Source of the DNA: Misgurnus anguillicaudatus
Taxonomy: Eukaryota; Chordata; Actinopteri; Cypriniformes; Cobitidae
Direction: 5' to 3'
Length of the DNA stretch: 64,000 nt
NCBI RefSeq assembly: GCF_027580225.2
Contig: NC_073352.2
Location: 34,831,501 to 34,895,500, forward strand
Shown here: positions 21,153-33,918 of the stretch, in pieces
Numbering within the stretch: position 1 is the stretch's first letter
Layout of the letters: every line of letters starts with the position of its first letter
Made by a program: the position numbers and the translations under genes
The notes under the pieces: model-generated
What the model saw: only the letters and a program-made list of their open reading frames with translations
Database searches by the model: none
What the model was told of the DNA's origin: nothing

Positions 21153-21762
21153 GAGAGAGTGGGTGTCCGGATGGAGTAATTGGCATTGCCACCCTATGCC
21201 ACTCGAGTCACTCTCACACTCATTAATCACTACAGGACATTGTTTATGTTGCTCTGGTAACCTTTGGCTCGCCTGTTAAATAGACGTCCGATGACTTCCG
21301 CCCCTCTAATTTGTCTCTCACACTTATTTTATTTAGCTGTCTTTCTCTCTGTCACAAGCATTTGCTCTCTGTGACCGTAATGATTGTTGCTTTAAATACA
21401 GTGGGCACCAAATGTTCAAAACCCCCAGTCAAAATCCGAAAGACATTAGTGCAGTTATTGCCCTTCCTGAACAGATCCAAAACTGTGAGGAATCATTTCA
21501 AGTAAACGGGCATCCTCATTATTATTTGCCTTGTGTGTAACTCCATTTGCATCAGATTTTTCTGTGGAACAAATCATAATGCTTGCACCGTATGAAGCTA
21601 TTAAACAGTCCCAGCGTGTGGTTTTCGAAATATGTTTTTTTCATGTAAATAAGAAATATTAATAGCTCTTCTGATCTCACAAGCATAACACTTGTTTAGG
21701 ATCTAGTTTCATATAATCAACATAGTTTGGACCAAATACTGACAAACTGCATACAGTATATA

Positions 21763-22905
21763 CACTCACCTAAAGGATTATTAGGAACACCTGTTCAATT
21801 TCTCATTAATGCAATTATCTAATCAATCAATCACATGGCAGTTGCTTCAATGCATTTAGGGGTGTGGTCCTGGTCAAGACAATCTCCTGAACTCCAAACT
21901 GAATGTCAGAATTGGAAAGAAAGGTGATTTAAGCAATTTTGAGTGTGGCATGATTGTTGGTAACAGACGTGCCGGTCTGAGTATTTCACAATCTGCTCAG
22001 TTACTGGGATTTTCACACACAGCCATTTCTAGGGCTTACAAAGAATGGTGTGAAAAGGGAAAAACATCCAGTATGCGGCAGTCCTGTGGGTGAAAATGCC
22101 TTGTTGATGTTAACCACTCGTTACAACTGAGGTATGCAGCAAAGCATTTGTGAAGCCACAACACGCACAACCTTGAGGCGGATGGGCTACAACAGCAGAA
22201 GACCCCACCATGTACCACTCATCTCCACTACAAATAGGAAAAAGAGGCTACAATTTGCACGAGCTCACCAAAATTGGACAGTTGAAGACTGGAAAATGTT
22301 GCCTGGTCTGATGATTCTCGATTTTTGTTGAGTCAGAATTTGGCGTAAACAGAATGAAAACATGGATCCATCATGCCTTGTTACCACTGTGCAGGCTGCT
22401 GCTGGTGGTGTAATGGTGTGGGGGATGTTTTCTTGGCACACTTTAGGCCCCTTAGTGCCAATTGGGCATCGTTTAAATGCCACGGCCTACCTGAGCATTG
22501 TTTCTGACCATGTCCATCTCTTTATGACCACCATGTACTCATCCTCTGATGGCTACTTCCAGCAGGATAATGCACCATGTCACAAAGCTCAAATAATTTC
22601 AAATTGGTTTCTTAAACATGACAATAAGTTCACTGTACTAAAATGGCCCCCCCCCAGTCACCAGATCTCAACCCAATAGAGCATCTTCGGGATGTGGTGG
22701 AACGGGAGCTTCGTGCCCTGGATGTGCATCCCACAAATCTCCATCAATTGCAAGATGCTATCCTATTAATATGGGCCAACATTTCTAAAGAATGCTTTCA
22801 TCACCTTGTTGAATCAATGCCATGTAGAATTAATGCAGTTCTGAAGGTGAGAGGTGGTCAAACACAGTATTAGTATGGTGTTCCTAATAATCCTTTAGGT
22901 GAGTG
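21763..22905 (+). mobile_element. Tc1-like DNA transposon, 1143 bp
   Basis: A perfect 29-bp terminal inverted repeat begins CACTCACCTAAAGGATTATT on the left (21763-21791) and ends AATAATCCTTTAGGTGAGTG on the right (22877-22905). TA lies immediately outside both ends, the Tc1/mariner target. The identical ends suggest either fairly recent mobility or trans-mobilisation, although the transposase inside is broken. Confidence 0.93.
21901..22873 (+). pseudogene. Tc1-like transposase, frameshifted
   Basis: The remnants run in order across three frames. A helix-turn-helix region with stops comes first, then TTRTTLRRMGYNSRRPHHVP and GGVMVWGMFSW, then the second catalytic Asp in FQQDNAPCHKA. The frame then shifts near a C-run at 22646-22654, and the SPDLNPIEHL box with the third acidic residue follows in another frame. 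The first catalytic Asp (WSDDSRF-type) is also out of frame near 22310. At least three lesions mean no active enzyme. Confidence 0.88.
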
Positions 22906-22939
22906 TATATTTATATGCAACAAAATAGACGGCAGAATT

Positions 22940-23095
22940 TGGAGTAATGCTGATTACAACAATTACATTATAAATTTGACAGACAGTTTTATCCAAAATG
23001 ACAGTTTATTAGTATGTGCGTACAGTATATATGGATCAAACCCATGGCCTTTGCCATGCAAACGCAATAATCTACCAATTAAGCTACAGTTATTA
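22940..23095 (-). repeat. tRNA-derived SINE, diverged
   Basis: On the minus strand an A-box-like TAGCTTAATTGGTAGA is followed by a B-box-like GGGTTTGATCC, then a tail with TTGGATAAAACTGTCTGTCAAA. That tail is the fish L2-type 3' end, also present in the LINE at 31672. The head-plus-LINE-tail structure identifies a SINE rather than a tRNA gene. Confidence 0.7.
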
Positions 23096-24439
23096 ATATT
23101 TATTAATCAGCATGGTAAAGCTTGAAATGTTATCTGCCTCGTTTAGCTTGGTGTTCACGTATTTGGATTGAGTATGTCGCAGTCCTTGAACACGTCTCTG
23201 GTGGGCTTCATGTGAGGAGCACTGTTATCCATAAGTTTTTAACCTTACAATGTTGTTGCCTTTTAGGCGGTAGTGCAGCAGCTTATTAGGTTTTGGAACA
23301 AATCTAGTTTTGATAATAAGAACTCCCTGCGATTGAGCGAATTGTTGTTTAGTCTGCTGACTGCAGAAGACTTTTGTGTTCGTCTTGGATTTAAACATTT
23401 AAATTAAACCTAAACTTGTGGTCGTAAACGGGAAGGCAAACAAAAGGGCGAGGGAGGAGATGTCAAACTATCTGCCTCTTCACATTCAGAGCTGTTTACA
23501 GGGTGAATGATTGTTGTCAGAGAAATACCAGTGGAAAAGAAATAAACAGGAATTTTGGCAGAGCTAAACATTTACGAGCAATTGAAGTGGGTTGGCAAAA
23601 TGAAGTGTGTGAGCGGTTGAACGTTCAGTTATGATGAAGAGATGAGCAAGGGGATATTTTCAGGGGAACTATGAGTTATAAAATGTGTTATCTGAATGTA
23701 TCTCACTCGCCAAATATAGGAATTTAGTCTTATGATTGTGCAGTGTTTACTGTTAGAGGGTAAAATCCTCTCAAGAGAGGAAAGGAATACAGTTCAATAC
23801 AATTAAAATTTGATTTAGATCAGTGTACATGCTAGAAAAATGAACTGAAGCGTAGCTGCAATACAAGTAATAAATCAGAAAAACAAACAAAAAGTTTTCT
23901 TCAAGTCATGGCAGATAAACTGATTTGTAACTTTATCCAAGTAAGAATTACAAAGTTATACAGTACATATTAAAATTTCATTTTTGTCAACTGGACATCT
24001 TACATGACGGTTTTTTGGTCTTTCAACCGATTGCATTTTTGCACATCAGAGCTGCAGGAAGGGGTGCCGGTCAAAGGGTCTTTCCAAATGAAACCGAGCA
24101 GTCGAATCTCTGCACAAACGGCTATTAGTGAAGCTAATTCTCCTTTTGTTTCCAAGCCTTTCAGATGCAGATCAATGCAGCCCAAGACCCACAGTAATTA
24201 AAATCATCTGAAAGGAGTAATTAAAAACTAGCACACCTGTTTCAGGAGCCGCTAAAAAGGCCTTTATAGCATGATTCATCTAGAGGTGTTTGGGGTTGAC
24301 AACTTATTCAAGAGTGTTGCATGCAGATACAAAATAGGATCAAATTTATTTATGTACACACACACATTGGCATATGTGGTTTACGGGAATAGACGCAATG
24401 TATTTTATTCTGTACTGTATATTCCTTTTCCCTAACCTA

Positions 24440-24683
24440 GTGGTTCTTTAAATGGGGTACAGGGGGTCTCAGTTTAATGACATTTTATAAAAAAACATGA
24501 ATTTATCATAAATTCTGTGTAATTAAACCTCAGAAAAAGAAGGCTACCTTTATATATTTTAATCTTTTGTTTACTTTAAATGTAATGTTTTGGAATGTTT
24601 TATGTCATAAATTTTCTTTGGGGGGCCACCAAGGGATGCACCATACACAGGGGGGGCACACACCGGAAAAGTTTGAGAACCAG
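24440..24683. repeat. hAT-like MITE with GTGGTTCT ends
   Basis: TGGTTCTTTAAATGGGG at the left is mirrored by CCGGAAAAGTTTGAGAACCA at the right, and G-rich runs (GGGGGGCC, GGGGGGGC) lie near the right end. It is non-coding. Confidence 0.6.
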
Positions 24684-27600
24684 TCCCTAATCCCAACCAT
24701 CACAAAAACATCTAGTGGTGAAATTGTATTTTGCATTCAAATGAATAGTGCTCTCTAGCGCCTTGCTTTTCCAAATGCGTGTTGCAACTACAGTAGCCGA
24801 TATGTAATCACTGATCTCCTTGTCAGTTTCAGCTGGTTCACATGTTCTGAATGAAAATTCGTTGTGAAAACTCGTTTGTAGGCTAGTGCTTTTTGTCCCT
24901 CTCTGCTATTATAGTTTATCAATACGGCAGAACGGCATGGAAGCCTCTTTGGACTTACCCGTTCAATGTTAATAAAGAGAAGAAATTCTAAGCTTACAAA
25001 GAAAAGTCAGATCACTGGCAGAGGTCATTTGACACCAACGAGGACATATTTATGAATAAAGACAATGATTTTGATTAATAAAACCTATTAAATCTATATT
25101 TAATCTATGAAAAAGTACCATTTAGTATGTTTTGTAAGTCCTTCAGTTTATGGGGACACTTCCTGTTTTTCTAGCATAGTAAACATGTCATTATACACTA
25201 TTCATGTTCCCGTATACCACATATACCAACCCACACACACACACACCCTCACACACACATGTTGATTGCTATTCTTTAAACTAAGGGTTGGAGGTTTTTA
25301 AAAACTTCACTGGTAGATTAGTTTTGTAGTATTTTGGTTAGACTTTTTAGTCTTTTTAAAATGGGCCGGATCTTGGCCAGAAGACGTTTCTGTGTGGACC
25401 AGACTTTGGGTGCAATTCCTAAAAAAGGTGGGTTATTTACTAAAAAGGCAAAAATTAAATAACACAGGCACAACAGCTGATTTTCATAATGACCAACACA
25501 ATCTACCAAAAGCACACAAATTAGTTCAGGGTCGCAAATAAGCAGAGCTGTTTTTTATTATTATTTGTATGTTCGATATAATCGTTTTTGTTTAGGACCT
25601 CCTCGAAAATGAGATGTTGCATCTTAAGGGGCAATTCTACAAATAAATGAAATGAAAATGAAAAGCTAATGCTCCTCAGGTGCTGGTGATCTATCAGCAC
25701 CTGATGCGCTTGAGTTCAGCACCACGGACATTTGTGGAGTGAAATCCCATCTAACAAAACCATATAGGACACTGAAAAGAACTGAAGAACAATAAAATGA
25801 AGATTTGGTTTTAAAAAGGGCTGGTATTGTGTGACTTCTCCTAGTGACTCCTTTTTTATTTCTTCCAGCAAATAAAAAATAACATGGCTTGGCAAACAGT
25901 ATTTTTTAAATAATATGTTAGTTTTTTAATATGTTAAAAAAAGTTAAGTGTGGAAAAATCCTCTCCCTTGTACCATGCGCTCTCTGATCTCTGTGATGCC
26001 TCCTCCTATCAGCAACAATTGCAGACATTTCAAGCGCAAAATGATTTAAGACATGCTTTTTCTGTGTTAAATAATGGCGCAAATACCAGTAAACATTAGT
26101 AAATTGCTTTGCATGAATCATTTAAATCATCTCCCTCCCTTATATTTTGGTCTAAAAGAGATACTCCTAAAAAGCATATTCAATAAGATCAGTCGCAAAA
26201 ATAACTAGACCAGACATTTTCAGCGCTAATGATCCACTGCGCGTCTTCAGTAAATCACGACAGTCGTTATTTAACGCCAAAATTATGGTTTGCACTGGCA
26301 CAAGCTGTTAGTAAATCTGTCTTTTTATGTTGAAAGTGCTCTATTCAGTGTTTTTCTTATTTTTAAGCAGTGCACCTGGTTCCTTTTTCAAGACCATATA
26401 AGTATCCGTTGGCAAATCAGTTTTGTTGTAAGTAATATAGGAACAGAAAAATAGGAGTATATAAATAAATAAAGAGAAGTTTTCTGTGGAAATTATGAGT
26501 TTATATAAGTCAGTGTGTGGGGTCTATGGAGAGCGGCAACCACAGTCTTGCACAATGTTTACTTTTATTAGAGTGGACATTATAAAACCTGACGCAATAC
26601 CTGGCAACCCAAAAAAACTCTTTCTCAAACAAACAAGCACCTCACTGACACTTATTTTTTTTTGTACATTTCACCTGCTTTCAGAGCAGCTGCAGGTCCT
26701 CAGGCCAAGTTCATATGAGAAGAACTTTTCAATGAACAAGATTAATAAGAAACTTGGCCAGTTTCAAACTCTGGCCACACATCTGAGGATAATTCACTTG
26801 ATGTTTATTGCACGCAACATTTGCAAGAGCTTATTTGAAATTGCATGCCAGTAAAACATTGTTTATGTAAGTTGAAAATAATACTAATCCATTACTGTAG
26901 CATTATCAATCTCAAGTACTTACCAGACCCAACACAATAAAGCGTAAAGAGATAAAAGCTGTTTCATGTACTCTGAGCTGTCACTTGTTGCGTCATGCCT
27001 GCATTAGACATTATGTTTAACATTACATTAAAGTGAGTTGCTTTACATGTGATTCTTAACTTATAAGTGGGTTGTTATTGGACTGAATACGCTGCCAAGT
27101 GGACCAGATTTAATGCTGATAGCTAAAGGTCCGGCTCTGACATATAGTATGAAGACATCCGTCTCTGTAGCCACCACATCAGAACATTCATTCATCGTCC
27201 CAATGCAGTTAATTGTTCTTAAGAAACATTTTTTATTGAGCAACTTTTGCTGACGCCAGTAATCTGAAGTGCACAGATTTTATTTGTTCTATAGCACAGT
27301 AGAGATATCCTATATCAGATGGTTTATATATAGCCTTCCTATAAATATTGAATCATTTGTGCGGTTCCTTGCACAGATTCAGACTCCGGTGGCCTTTAAC
27401 TCTGTGATCTGTTAATGCACAGGAGTTTGATGGAGTAGCTTTAGTATGCGAAGCATGAGTCTGCCCTGGGCCCTTTTAAATGGCACTCTGGCATTTGTAA
27501 GGGCCCTGGGGAGGTGCCACCCTGTAAATGAGGGGGCGGAGCCAATGAAGAACAGTTTTAATTGATGCTTATGGCTATTTCTGAGATGTCATTATAAGCA

Positions 27601-28206
27601 GATGATCTCTTTTTCTCTTGCTCTTTCTTTCTTGCTTTCTTTTTTTCTTTCTGTCTGTTTTTCTGTCTGTTATTGTTTTGTTTTTCTTTTGATGGTGTTT
27701 TTGACTGATGTAACAATATAAATGTTAAAATAACACATTAATCTTTTTGCTCTGTCTTTCTCTCTCCCTTTTCTTCCTTGCTTTTTGATTGATTTGCACT
27801 TATTACAGATAAATAAAACATGATAACGCATCTGCTTTCTTTCTCCAAGCGAAGACTCACTGATTTGTTTAGCCTTTCTTTTCCTTTCAGGTATGTACGT
27901 GCATTAGCTCACAATAGTGCTCTGAAAGGTTTATAGGAATATCTCGATGATCATTTACTCAGCCTCATGTCATTTCAAGCCCATCTGAGTTTCTCTTTTT
28001 AGATGATAACATTTTGAAAAATGTTTTAATTTTTTGCTCTTTTCACAGTTGTCCTTGCTGCTGAATCTCGGGTGTCTTTGTATCTCACTTTAAAGCTATA
28101 TACAGTGATTTTGTGTTATTTAAACTCATATTATTAACTATGAATCGTTCTTTTGTTTTTCACACTTTTGTAAGTCGCTTTCATTATTTTAAATTTGGTG
28201 AGAATA

Positions 28207-28712
28207 GCTGGGTTTCCATCACCCTGATTTTATGCACATTTTGAAGTTTTACATAAGAAAAAAAATTATGGAAATGCCAAATAAAAATTCAAATAAAAAG
28301 TTTTTTATGTTTGCTTGAGATACCTTTTGACTTATGTGAAAAAGAGTAAATGCGAATAATGGAAGATGAAAACGCATTTGCAGAATAAATTCTGACGTAG
28401 TGAACATTAAGCCCACGTGACTGATCATCTAAATGTATCAGCTGATGTTGTCTTTACCATACAGTATAGTGGGTTCGACGTCGTTGCATACCCGTTGCTG
28501 TTAGTGCCAAGGCAAAAAAATTGCCATTTCTTCTTCTGTGCACAGCATTCAGTTTGCCGATTACAAGCTGCATTGCTAATAAATGTATAATTTGCCCAAT
28601 CATAACTAAATGCAGTCCTGTCTCTATTTTCTAAGCGTGCCTTGTTTTATTTACTGTTGCTTACAAGGTTACCAATACCACCGTCATTTACTTTAACAAC
28701 TTGATGGAAACC
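28207..28712. repeat. hAT-like MITE with TGGGTTTCCATCA ends
   Basis: CTGGGTTTCCATCA at 28208 is inverted at the right end as TTGATGGAAACCTA. The 505-bp interior is AT-rich and non-coding. Confidence 0.7.
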
Positions 28713-28789
28713 TAATTGCGCTTGAAATTGTAGTCATTCGAGACATTCACACGGAAATTTGCTTCATGGGAGGGGCTTTTGTGACTCCA

Positions 28790-29050
28790 CTCGCTCCCTG
28801 TAATCACATCACTACTAGATCAAGCTCCTGATTGGTTAACATGACGCGAATGTCCACAAAAGTTCAGATTTTTTAACTTACGCATTTCTGTGGCAACGCT
28901 CAATTTGCGCAGAACGTGCCTTCCGCGTCATTTGCACCGTGCCATTCATGCATATCGCGCCGCAGGATGCCTATTCGCATCTTTGCATTGACTTAACATG
29001 TAAATCACTCACGCTTGCCGTCTCTTCTGCGTCTGGTGTGAATGCCACAT
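28790..29050. repeat. Dispersed GC-rich repeat, copy 3 (diverged)
   Basis: It shares CTCCTGATTGGTTAA, a GCGAAT...AAAAGTTCA-type segment and TTGACTTAACAT with the blocks at 115-590 and 20315-20800, but lacks their left third. Confidence 0.6.
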
Positions 29051-29057
29051 AACAGTA

Positions 29058-29373
29058 CATTCACACAAGGCGTAAGCGTTAACACTTAACGGAAGGCTTG
29101 TCTGAAGCGTGGCCAACAGCCAATCACAATGGCCGCTACACATGCTCCGGTCTTCCATAAACATAATTGGCTCGCTCTGCCTTGGTTATTTGCATAAGGC
29201 AATCTGATTGGCTGACGCACGCTTTGCCGCTTGGAAAGTTGAGAAATGTTCAACTTCTGCCGCGAGCAACGGCACTGACGTGGCACCATCGGATCCACAA
29301 TTCAGTTCGGCAACGCATGACATCACCCATTAAAAGTGAATGAAAGCGCTAACGCTTACGCCCTGTGTGAATG
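29058..29373. repeat. MITE with CATTCACACA termini
   Basis: The left end CATTCACACAAGGCGTAAGC and right end GCTTACGCCCTGTGTGAATG are inverted with one mismatch, and the pairing continues inward as GTTAAC/GCTAAC. Two CAATC-type segments (CCAATCACAATGG, CTGATTGGCTG) lie inside. It is non-coding and probably Harbinger-related. Confidence 0.75.
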
Positions 29374-30269
29374 CACCGTTGCGCTCATAATAATTTGAAA
29401 TCAGAAGTAAAACCAAAACTATTGGTATCTGTCGGTATCTGTAGATGTCATTATTAGTAATCGAATATCGGTATTGGCACAGAAATTTTGTAACAGTGCA
29501 TCCCTACCTACATTTTTATAAAAATAGATAAAATAAGAATTAAATCAAGCAAAAACCAAGATATTTCTTAGTGTTTGGTTATTTTTATAACAAATATACA
29601 CATGTGTAGTTATGCCAAGCTACACAATGAGTGAGACCACTAGCCTTAATGCAGATGTTTAAACATATGGCTGGTGTTTTTGTAATGGGACACAAACAAG
29701 TTGTTCCCTGTTTATTTGTGGATGCAAAGCATATCCTAAGTGTGTCTGAGTCATGTACGTGTGTCTGGCATTTTTCTCAGGCATGGGTTCGACCCTTCTT
29801 TCCTGCTGTGTCACCCGGCCGACACATACGTCTGTGCTTGCCGAACAAGGTGCTGTTGCCAGGTTCTGGTTGGCATGGTAATGTGTTGTGGATGAACGTG
29901 CTGTGCGCAGATGTAGTTTGCTCGGCTTTGATGAAGCTTAGTTACAGTGAAGTGGAGCCGAGACACAGTCACAATAAAATGATGAGATTTTCCTGCTTCT
30001 CTAGGGAAATGGTTAAAATCCCTCTCTTGTTCCGCTCTAATCATGTTTAATGTGCCTGATCCAGTGCTGGGGAAGCTACTTTGTGTTACTCACAAACCTA
30101 CAACATATGCACAATTTAAAGGAGCTAAAATACAGAAAAACTTTTCTATTGAAAAGGATATTATTTGTAGATCATTTTTAGATTATATATTTGCATGAAA
30201 ACAGAGCAAGCATGAGTACTGTAAATTCGGGAGAGTCAGGCCATTTGTTTTTACTATGATGGTTATTAT

Positions 30270-30425
30270 TAACCTTTACATTTATGCATTTGACAGACGC
30301 TTTTATCCAATGCAACTTACAGTTCATTACAAAGTAAATTTGTATGTGTATGTGTGTTCCCTGGGTTCAAACTCATGATCTTTTACACTGCTAACCCAAT
30401 GCTTTACCACTGAGCTATACAGAAA
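30270..30425 (-). repeat. tRNA-derived SINE
   Basis: On the minus strand the A-box-like TATAGCTCAGTGGTAAAGCA and the B-box-like GAGTTTGAACCC occupy tRNA spacing. A tail with TTGGATAAAAGCGTCTGTCAA follows, matching the 3' end of the L2-like LINE at 31672. The intact boxes make this the best-preserved SINE in the window. Confidence 0.8.
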
Positions 30426-31079
30426 CACTAACTGTTTAATTGTGCAATAACAAGTATCTTAAAAAAGGTTAAACAAACGACAGTGAGCGTTTTTGGTTAA
30501 AAATAGATCTGATTTTTGTGAATGCAGTCTAAGACAATAGTGTCTTTAGCCACATTAGCACTACAATGTGCTAACAAACCCATTTAGAAAAGCTTTTGGG
30601 TAAAATGAACCAGTCAGTCAGTGGATGTGGGTGGGGCTTTGTTTTTGTGATGTCACATTAACAAGGGAAGCAAAATAGCATGTCTAATGAGACTGCTTTG
30701 GTTTGTAAATGTAAATTTGACCCAAAAGCATCCAAAGCTTGCTGTATTTTTTACCCTTTTACCCAGGGAAAGCATTTTCAGTCTGCTTTTATTGAAATGG
30801 GCTGCTTTACTCTTGAGTGCCGGGCAGGCGTCCGCATTGAACTCCAGCGAGCTATAATAAGTAACTTCTGCTCTCAGCTGTACAGCACCGAACCTCGCCG
30901 TTATTGATTCTGTTCAGACATCACAAGCTTTAGTGAGATGAAGATGAACTTTCAAACAAAAGGGTCTCACAGTAAATATTGATTCTTGTGTGTACAGAGT
31001 TGATGAAAACGTCTTTGAGCATTTTCACGTGGCCTAAATGAAGATCTGTGCTTATGTTTGCTCTCCTTTTCTCTTTCAG

Positions 31080-31398
31080 GGGAACCGTTGAGGCGCGATT
31101 CGTCTATGTCTTCGTCCTCGGGATCCTCTTCACTGGCGTGAAGGACCTGTTGCGGGCGCAGCTGACGTCCTCGGCCGTGGACGGTGGGCGCTTGAAGAGC
31201 AGAGGATTGTGGGAAGTGTACAGTGGTGTCGTTTTACTGGTGGCTCTGCTCTTCAGAGCTCATAATCTGCCCACGTTGGCCTGCTGTCTGCTCATCCAGA
31301 CCATCATGGCTCAATTCATCTGGAAGAAACTGCATTACGATGCTGCACAGACCACCATAATGCACTACTGGTTCGGCCAGGCCTTCTTCTACTTCCAG
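31080..31398 (+). CDS. pigg: pigg exon
   Basis: This exon encodes about 106 residues. The first base G completes Lys with the preceding exon. It contains EARFVYVFVLGILFTGVKDL, then YSGVVLLVALLFRAHNLP, TLACCLLIQTIMAQFIWK and HYWFGQAFFYFQ. These are consecutive membrane helices with the HYWFGQAFFYFQ signature near the C terminus of PIGG. The acceptor is CTCTTTCAG at 31071-31079. The donor is CAG|GTAATG, phase 0. An open frame runs past the donor for about 80 bases, but the phase-0 junction to the next exon restores the family sequence exactly, so the donor is real. Confidence 0.95.
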
Positions 31399-31671
31399 GT
31401 AATGATCACCAGGAGGGTCAAGGTTATGAGAGGTCAGGACATTGGAGGCATTATTGAACTAGTACAGTTCTTTATGTAATAGAGATCAGCTAGTGTGTGA
31501 AAGCTGTGCCATGTGTAAACCTAAAAGATGCTCTAGTGACTCGATCAATCGCTTGTTTGAGTCTTGCTCAGATTGGGTTTGAAGACAGCTGGTTACATTT
31601 ACTTGGCGAATGGATTGGGTAATCTGCTCACGCTTTGAATAGATTATTTTGATATAGTTCATTGCTACATC

Positions 31672-32700
31672 TACATTTAGTTATTTAGCAGACGCTTTTG
31701 TCCAAAGCGACTTACAAATGAGATAACAATAGAAGCAATTAGAGCAAAACAAGAACAGCAATTCAAGTCTCATCAAGTCTAACACAACATACATTTTTAT
31801 GACAGAAGATAAAAATTAAAAAAATAGAGAAAGACATTAGCAAGTGAGGTGTTGGCAGAAGAGATGGGTTTTTAGCCAAATCTTAAAGATGGCTGCCGAG
31901 TCAGCAGATCTTGTCGCAACCTCTTTTGGAATGGCACCACAAGCCATCGCTCGGTGACAGACCGCAGTAATCAAGAGGGTTCATAAGTCTCTATAAGCGA
32001 GTGAAGGCAAGGGGGTGCTGATGACCCAGTGGTAGTTTTAAAGGCCAGGAGCAGAGCTTTAAATTTGATGCGAGCTGCTATAGGAAGCCAGTGTAACCTG
32101 ACAAGGAGAGGCGTGATGTTTCCCTCTTTGGCTCATTAAAGACTACTCTTGCCGCAGCATTTTGGATCATCTGTAGGGGTTTGGTTGTGCAGGCCGGATG
32201 CATTGCAATAGTACAGTCTGGACAGGTCAAGAGCCTGGACTAGGATTTGTGTAGCATGCTCCGATAGGAAAAGTCTCATTTTCTTTGGAAGAATCTACAA
32301 GAGTGGGTGGTGCTGGCAACATGATCCGTAAAACTAAGCTGGTCATCAATGACCACTCCTACGTTTCTGACTGTCCTGGACGGCGTAATGATCGAGGAAC
32401 CCAGTTGAATAGAAAGATTGTGATGAATCTTAGGGTCAGATGATATGACAAGCAGTTCCATCTTTGCGAGGTTCAGCTGGAGATGATGATCCTTCATCCA
32501 GAGTGAGATGTCACTCAGGTATGCTGAGATCATCAGGCTAAAATGGCAAGTTTCATCAAGTGCGTGTCATCCTTGATGCGTTTCATCGAGGAAAAGCCTT
32601 GTTTCTAAATGACAGCACCCATGGATGTCATGTATATCAAAAAGAGCAGTGGTCCAAGCACTGAGCCTTGAGGTACCCCGGTATTGAGATGCTGGAGTTC
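31672..32700 (-). pseudogene. L2-like LINE, 3' part, decayed
   Basis: Read on the minus strand, the end of a reverse transcriptase gives LNLAKMELLVISSDPKIHHN and RNVGVVIDDQLSFTDHVAST around 32300-32500. After a deletion it continues with KPLQMIQNAA-type and VFNEPKR-type segments (about 32150-32200). It ends in a 3' untranslated part finishing in TTTGGACAAAAGCGTCTGC near 31690. Several frames are used, so it is dead. The 3' tail is the one used by the SINEs at 22.9 and 30.3 kb. The same C-terminal family is seen at 59510-60290. Confidence 0.75.
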
Positions 32701-32818
32701 AGAGACATCAAATTATGAGTATGTTTAATATTTCTTCATGTAAGCCATAAAAAACACTCTGTAGAATAATGTATTGATTTTAATGCACATTTCTATGTTC
32801 TATTATAAAATATGGAGC

Positions 32819-32820
32819 TT

Positions 32821-32851
<31 letters not shown>
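32819..32851. repeat. (TA)n microsatellite
   Basis: TA repeats with one AAA interruption. Confidence 0.9.
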
Positions 32852-33918
32852 TCAGCCATGAAATCAACAGCTCTTTAACTAGCTCATCCTAGTACTGTAG
32901 CATATTTGGTGTTAAACATGCAGTCTTCCTTCACAGTGTATGGACAATGTGTTCATTAAATTTATAAAGGCTGATTTATTTAGGGAAACATTCATTGACA
33001 TTAAGGGACATTGAAAGTAAATGAGACTGGAGTGCTGTGTTGAGCTGTGTGTGTAATTTGAGTAAGGGGTCAAATATGAAGCATTACTAATTATCATTTA
33101 AAGCAGTCAAGCGTGGAATTATGGGCCTGACAAAGAGACTATAAGGGTCAACTCCTCTCTCCCTCTTTCATTTCTGTCTCTAGTATTAATGCAGAGGCCA
33201 AATGATTGTTAATTGTTAATTGTCACATTCGTTTAGCACATTTGTCTGGTCCATTTTCCACGACCCTGATACTGCAGAGAGAAGAACAGAATACAAAGAG
33301 GAAGGGATGGGTGAGATGAGACACTGGTACAGTGACAAAAAGGAAAACAACAAAATATGAAAATCTTTGAGTCTGTGAACTGCAGAATGTTTCTGTCACC
33401 TGCGCAACTTCAGCTTTAGCATATTTATTAGGGAAGCATTACTGTTTCTCATACTCAGCAATAGGTACTTTATAACACTTTGAATGTTAAAGTTCCCATG
33501 TAGTTGATTCTTGTGACAGAATTTTCTTCATGCTTTTAAAGGCTTGAATGTAACTCTAAACCCTTTCCTCATTAAATATATGTGGAGTCATGAATATGCA
33601 AATTAGCCCCTGACTCTACTCAATCTCACCAGCTCGGACCATAAATATAAATATGTGAATTAGTCCCCGCTTCCACTCAATCGCAGCTGCTTGGACCATA
33701 GATACATATGTACATAGATGCTACATTTTTCAAGTCCAAATTTACAATGCATATGCGAGCTGCGCATATGCAGAACTATTGTTTATTGCTAATGTTAACA
33801 GGTTAGAACAGAGGTTCCCAAATTTGTAATTTTGAACCCACTCATATAGGTTTAATTTATTATGGGGCCCAGCAAAATGTTTTTAAATAAAAATATGAGC
33901 AAAACACACATTTTTATA

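Larger units (their letters stand above)
12199..31079 (+). other. pigg: pigg intron, 18.9 kb, with nested DIRS and hAT elements
   Basis: This is the longest visible intron. It contains the hAT-DIRS nest (12.87-20.14 kb), repeat copy 2 (20.3-20.8 kb), a Tc1-like element (21.8-22.9 kb), SINEs at 22.9 and 30.3 kb, and several MITEs. The stretches 23.1-24.4, 24.7-28.2, 29.5-30.27 and 30.7-31.08 kb are AT-rich and show no gene or clear repeat apart from T-rich tracts near 27.6 kb. Confidence 0.85.

Noticed and set aside
29631..30050. A 139-codon plus-strand frame in intron 2 of pigg
   Set aside because: It has no recognisable domain, no good splice or translation-start context and no repeated family. 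Frames of this length occur by chance in less AT-rich intron sequence.
30270..30425. tRNA gene on the minus strand
   Set aside because: The A and B boxes are good, but the sequence carries a LINE-type tail and lacks a clear acceptor stem, so it is a SINE.
31399..31479. Extension of the pigg exon beyond 31398, giving a frame to 31479
   Set aside because: GTAATG is a usable donor, and the phase-0 join to 34522 restores the conserved FFYFQ-GNSNN sequence. The extension has no family similarity.
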